Assembly (NCBI GenBank): GCA_027422505.1
Contig: JAPQWV010001407.1
Coordinates: forward strand, 26,312-90,311
Direction of reading: 5' to 3'
Length of the DNA stretch: 64,000 bases
Origin: Craterostigma plantagineum
Taxonomy: Eukaryota; Streptophyta; Magnoliopsida; Lamiales; Linderniaceae
Below, one piece after another: positions 58,170 through 64,000 of the stretch (positions are counted from its first letter, which is position 1; each line of letters begins with the position of its first letter). The notes under the pieces were generated by a model. That model saw nothing but the letters and a program-made list of their open reading frames with translations. It ran no database searches and had not been told where the DNA came from. Both the position numbers and the translations under genes were made by a program.

Positions 58170-58403
58170 CTCCCCGTCCGTAACTTTATCACATAAGTTG
58201 CAGAGCACGTAAATTAAGATAATATTATTATAATAATATAGTACATTGAAAAGGTAATAAGTGTACATTTTGACACGTCTTTAAGAATTTTACTATATTA
58301 TATTGATTATTTGTGATAGTATTTTTGCTAAATAAGGAAATGTGATAAAATTAGTGGGACGCCCGAAATGGCAAAATGTGATAAAATTAGTGGACGGAGG
58401 AAG
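58170..58403. mobile_element. Stowaway-like MITE
   Basis: About 234 bp, flanked by TA, with ends CTCCCCGTCCGTAACTTTAT and ATAAAATTAGTGGACGGAGG. The terminal sequence fits the Stowaway consensus. Internal AT-rich sequence carries TATTATTATAATAATATA. A second copy of the right terminal motif (TGTGATAAAATTAGTGGGAC, about 58343) precedes the end, so the right TIR is locally duplicated. Confidence 0.75.
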
Positions 58404-58845
58404 TATAAAATTAAACTGTCCTTCAAATAATGTTATGGAAGAAATCATGGCCCATTTAGGCCATCATGGCCAATTTTAAGTACAGGCCCAACAAAGGCAT
58501 ATCTGTGGCCTGTTAAGCCTTTTTCTATTTTCTTTTAAATTACATCAGTAATAACGTCATTTATCAAATTAAAAAGAAAAAGTACAAAACTTTTTCCTTA
58601 GCCTCCTCCGATTTATCTTGCCAGCTCAATCAATAGTCATGCAAAGGTATCCAAATCCAAAAGGACCTTTTCTTTTCCTTAAACATGTATATTATAGACG
58701 GATAGATGTACGCACTCAGCGACGGAAAAGAGTTAGCCATCTTGTCTATAATTGAATCAAATAATTGAAGCACTCAGCGACTGAAAGTACCAAAGTAAGT
58801 TGGCCTCATGCATGTTTATGTGTAGAGAGTTCTTTAATTTTGTTA

Positions 58846-59031
58846 TTTAGATATCAATCTGAATTCTTTCCTGTACATGATGTGAAGAAAGAATATACCT
58901 CTTCACCAGTGCATGCCAAAGAGGTGTCCCTCCAAATTAATGGACAGAATGATTCTTTTGCACTTTATTCTGCGTGTGGTGGTGGGCCGAGCATTCATGA
59001 ATCGCCCACCTTCCAAGTTGGATTTTTGTGA
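58846..59031 (+). other. Unexplained short ORF upstream of THA
   Basis: An open frame with protein-like composition: RYQSEFFPVHDVKKEYTSSP, VHAKEVSLQINGQNDSFALY and SACGGGPSIHESPTFQVGFL before a stop at 59031. It is preceded by an AG that could be a splice acceptor. I do not recognise it. It might be a leftover exon or a captured fragment. It ends about 120 bp before the THA start codon and is probably separate from that gene. Confidence 0.3.
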
Positions 59032-59154
59032 AGTAGCTATCAGGTGTTTGTGTTAATGCTCATAAGAGCTAGAAAGCTCATTAACTTTTGAGTAGGCCCA
59101 CTGAACTTTGCCTCTTCGATTCTCAATTTCTTCGTAGGACCAAAGTGTATAGCA

Positions 59155-60877
59155 ATGGTGACAAGAACAGTCGATCTCCGTTCAGACACGGTGACCAAGC
59201 CAACTCAGACCATGAGGGACGCCATGGCAAGAGCTGAAGTGGACGATGACGTGTTAGGCCACGACCCAAATGCTTCTTCGGCTCGAAAGAGAGATGGCGA
59301 GAATCATGGGCAAAGAATCCGCCCTTTTCGTTCCCTCGGGGACGATGGCCAACATCATCTCTGTTCTAACTCACTGCAACCTCAGGGAAGTGAGGTGATC
59401 CTCGGCGATTACCGCACATACACATATACGAAAATGGAGGCATTTCAAACCATAGGTGGTGTCCATCCAAGAACTGTGAAGAACAACGAGATGGGACTAT
59501 GGATATTCGTCTGATCGAAGAGGCCATAAGAGACCGAGCTTCGAAATCTGTTACCCAACGACCCCGCCTCATATGCTTGGAGAACTCTCATGCTCAGTAA
59601 TGATTAGTTAGCTAGATGTGTTATATTGGAACACTTCCTTTTTCTCCTTTTGTGTCTTCCTTCATATGGTTATTTATGCAGCTCGGGCGGTAGGTGCCTA
59701 AGTGTGGAATACACGGACAGAGTGGGCGAGCTGGCGAAGAAGTACGGTTTGAAACTCCATATCGATGGGGCCCGCATCTTCAACGCATCGGTGGTAAGCC
59801 GAGTTTTAATGGACTGACTATATATACGATGTTGTCTAGTTTTTCATGATTGGATATGTATGTATTGCAGGCTCTGGTGTCCCAGTTGCTAGGCTTGTAC
59901 AAGCTGCTGATTCAGTAACTGTACGCTCGCTATTTTCTAACATTTTCGGTAGCTTCAAACAAATTGATTTTTTTGGTTAATATTTGAAGTTTATGCGGTT
60001 TAGGCTTGTCTGTCGAAAGGCTTGGTGCGCCTGCGGGAACTATAATTGCGGGTTCGAAAAGCTTCATTTCAAGGGTATCCCTCTAATAGTTCTTTGGCTA
60101 ATATGGTCTAGTTTTTACTGAGATAAACACACTGACTCGTCTTAATGTTAAAAGGCGCGGATTCTTAGGAAGACGTTGGTGGCGCTATGAGACGGTCGGT
60201 GTCATATGCGCCGCTGCTTTAGTTGCGCGGAAGAAAATGTTCCTAAGCTCGAAACAGATCACAAGAACGCCAAGATTTTGGCGGTAAGCCATTTTTTAGT
60301 TTATTTCTATCACGAAATATAGCCTTCGAATTTCTATTAGTGCGACTTACGGTTCAAATTCTCGTTATTTCGACAGATGGGCTCAATAAAATCAAGGGAC
60401 TGAAAGTTGATCTGAATTCCGTCGAAACCAACATTGTAAGTCGGTTAAAAATCGAATCTTTATGGCTTGGGCCACACAATGTTGAGCTGAAGTTCGCCCA
60501 TTTACGTCGTTTTGTGTCAGGTATATTTCGCTATTACCGAAGAACTGAGCATCACAGAAGAAGAACTGACAAGAATTGTCGATGCTCGGCGTGCTTGTGA
60601 TGCCCGAAGGCCCGCGCAAGTACGTCCCTTCTTTCAATTAATTACGTCCCTAAACGCTCATTTCCAACTTGTTATGCAATAACGAACCGTTAACAACATT
60701 TCAGGATTAGGCTTGTGACTCACCATCAGATCTCGGAGAGCGACGTTCATTACACGCTTTCGTGCGTTCAGTGTGATATTTCCTTCTTTTTTTGTCCGTA
60801 TTACATTCGTCCTGAGACGCTATTAACAGCGTGTTTGTAACTCTTATCTGCAGAAAGCTGTAGCTGGTGGCAACTGA
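59155..60877 (+). CDS. THA1: Low-specificity L-threonine aldolase
   Basis: A PLP enzyme that splits threonine or allo-threonine into glycine and acetaldehyde. The start MVTRTVDLRSDTVTKPTQTM is diagnostic. About nine exons follow: 59155 to about 59603, 59682-59792, about 59871-59920, about 60003-60077, about 60155-60281, about 60377-60436, about 60522-60618, about 60705-60771 and about 60854-60877. Recognisable blocks are EVDDDVLGHDP, CSGGRCLSVEYTDRVGELAK, KLHIDGARIFNASV (cofactor-binding Asp), GVPVARLVQAADSV, ACLSKGL with the PLP-binding Lys, LRKTL..GAMRQVG, and LVTHHQISESDVHYTLSC near the end. Missing bases occur in GG and GGG runs (about 60023 and 60172), and the first exon changes frame near 59265-59400. 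The last exon encodes only KAVAGGN. THA1 and THA2 cannot be told apart with certainty. Confidence 0.93.
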
Positions 60878-60879
60878 GG

Positions 60880-61311
60880 TTTTTACCGAGTGTGCTATTT
60901 AGTAGTTCTTTTCTGCTTAATGGATGTAAGTTAAGACTTGTGATTTAGTCTGCTTTATTGCAAGGGACTGCAATAAACCATAGAAGATGAATCTCCTTAA
61001 ATTCTCCAAACCAAATCGAAACAAGCGATAAACATGAGTACCCAGTTTGTAATATATATTTATATAGAGTCTGAGCCTCTGAGGACCTGTAGGAATTCGA
61101 TAACACGTTGCATTAAGGAGTTCTCATACAAAAACAAAACGAGAATCAAACATGATCGTAGCGTTAAGAAGACACTTATCAGTCACCTTTTCAATCCAAA
61201 CTTTCTCACATTTCTACGACCATAGCATACGCAATACAAGAAGTCGATCAGAGCCTCGCCATAGGCCCGGATATTCATTACTCGCCACAAAGAAGTACTA
61301 AAGGCGCACAC
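60880..61311. other. 3' flanks of convergent THA and CDC5 genes
   Basis: The 3' UTRs of two genes transcribed towards each other, with AATAAA-like signals (about 60970 on +). No other gene is seen. Confidence 0.4.

Positions 61312-64000
<2,689 letters not shown>

Overview
This window is nuclear DNA from a flowering plant, most likely a eudicot. It has short exons, AT-rich introns with GT/AG borders, TATA promoters, microsatellites, Stowaway-type MITEs and plant-only families: a DEMETER-type 5-methylcytosine glycosylase, a PDR-type ABCG transporter, a PLS-class PPR protein, an OVATE protein, a LITTLE ZIPPER and VAMP727. An asterid source is possible but is only a guess. There are no prokaryotic, organellar or viral genes.

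Layout. 0.3-1.9 kb: V-ATPase subunit G (+). 2.2-4.4 kb: DUF668/PSI1-like gene (-). 4.6-7.5 kb: long intergenic region. 7.6-14.1 kb: DEMETER-like DNA demethylase (+). 14.6-15.0 kb: 139-aa unrecognised protein (-), with a perfect heat-shock element upstream. 16.2-23.4 kb: PDR-type ABCG transporter (-), whose introns hold TRIM-like and MITE repeats. 25.1-27.0 kb: PPR protein (-). 27.3-28.0 kb: ATX1-like copper chaperone (-). 28.5-43.1 kb: a duplicated three-gene block made of a GDSL esterase (-), a LITTLE ZIPPER (+) and a YIP1 protein (-). The second copy is cut by a microsatellite, by a 4.5-kb TIR element with about 220-bp internal repeats, and by a Stowaway MITE. 43.3 kb: truncated F-box ORF (-). 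45.6-46.9 kb: VAMP727 (-). 48.2-50.5 kb: cytosolic seryl-tRNA synthetase (-). 52.1-52.8 kb: OVATE family protein (+). 53.4-54.1 kb: CYSTM protein (-). 55.5-57.1 kb: FSP1/AIF-like flavoprotein (+). 59.2-60.9 kb: threonine aldolase (+). 61.3-64.0 kb: 3' part of CDC5 (-), running off the window.

The genes are ordinary, mostly unrelated neighbours, and no operon-like or biosynthetic cluster is visible. Many otherwise conserved coding regions change frame at single-base indels, often lost bases in homopolymers. The two block copies carry different indels inside the same conserved ORFs. I therefore read most of these breaks as base errors of an unpolished long-read assembly and not as real pseudogenes. 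I found no convincing undescribed biological system. The most unusual structures are the nested insertions in the duplicated block and the TRIM-like repeats in the transporter introns. Percent identities, database matches and expression could not be computed here. Exon borders were read by eye from splice consensus and family conservation.
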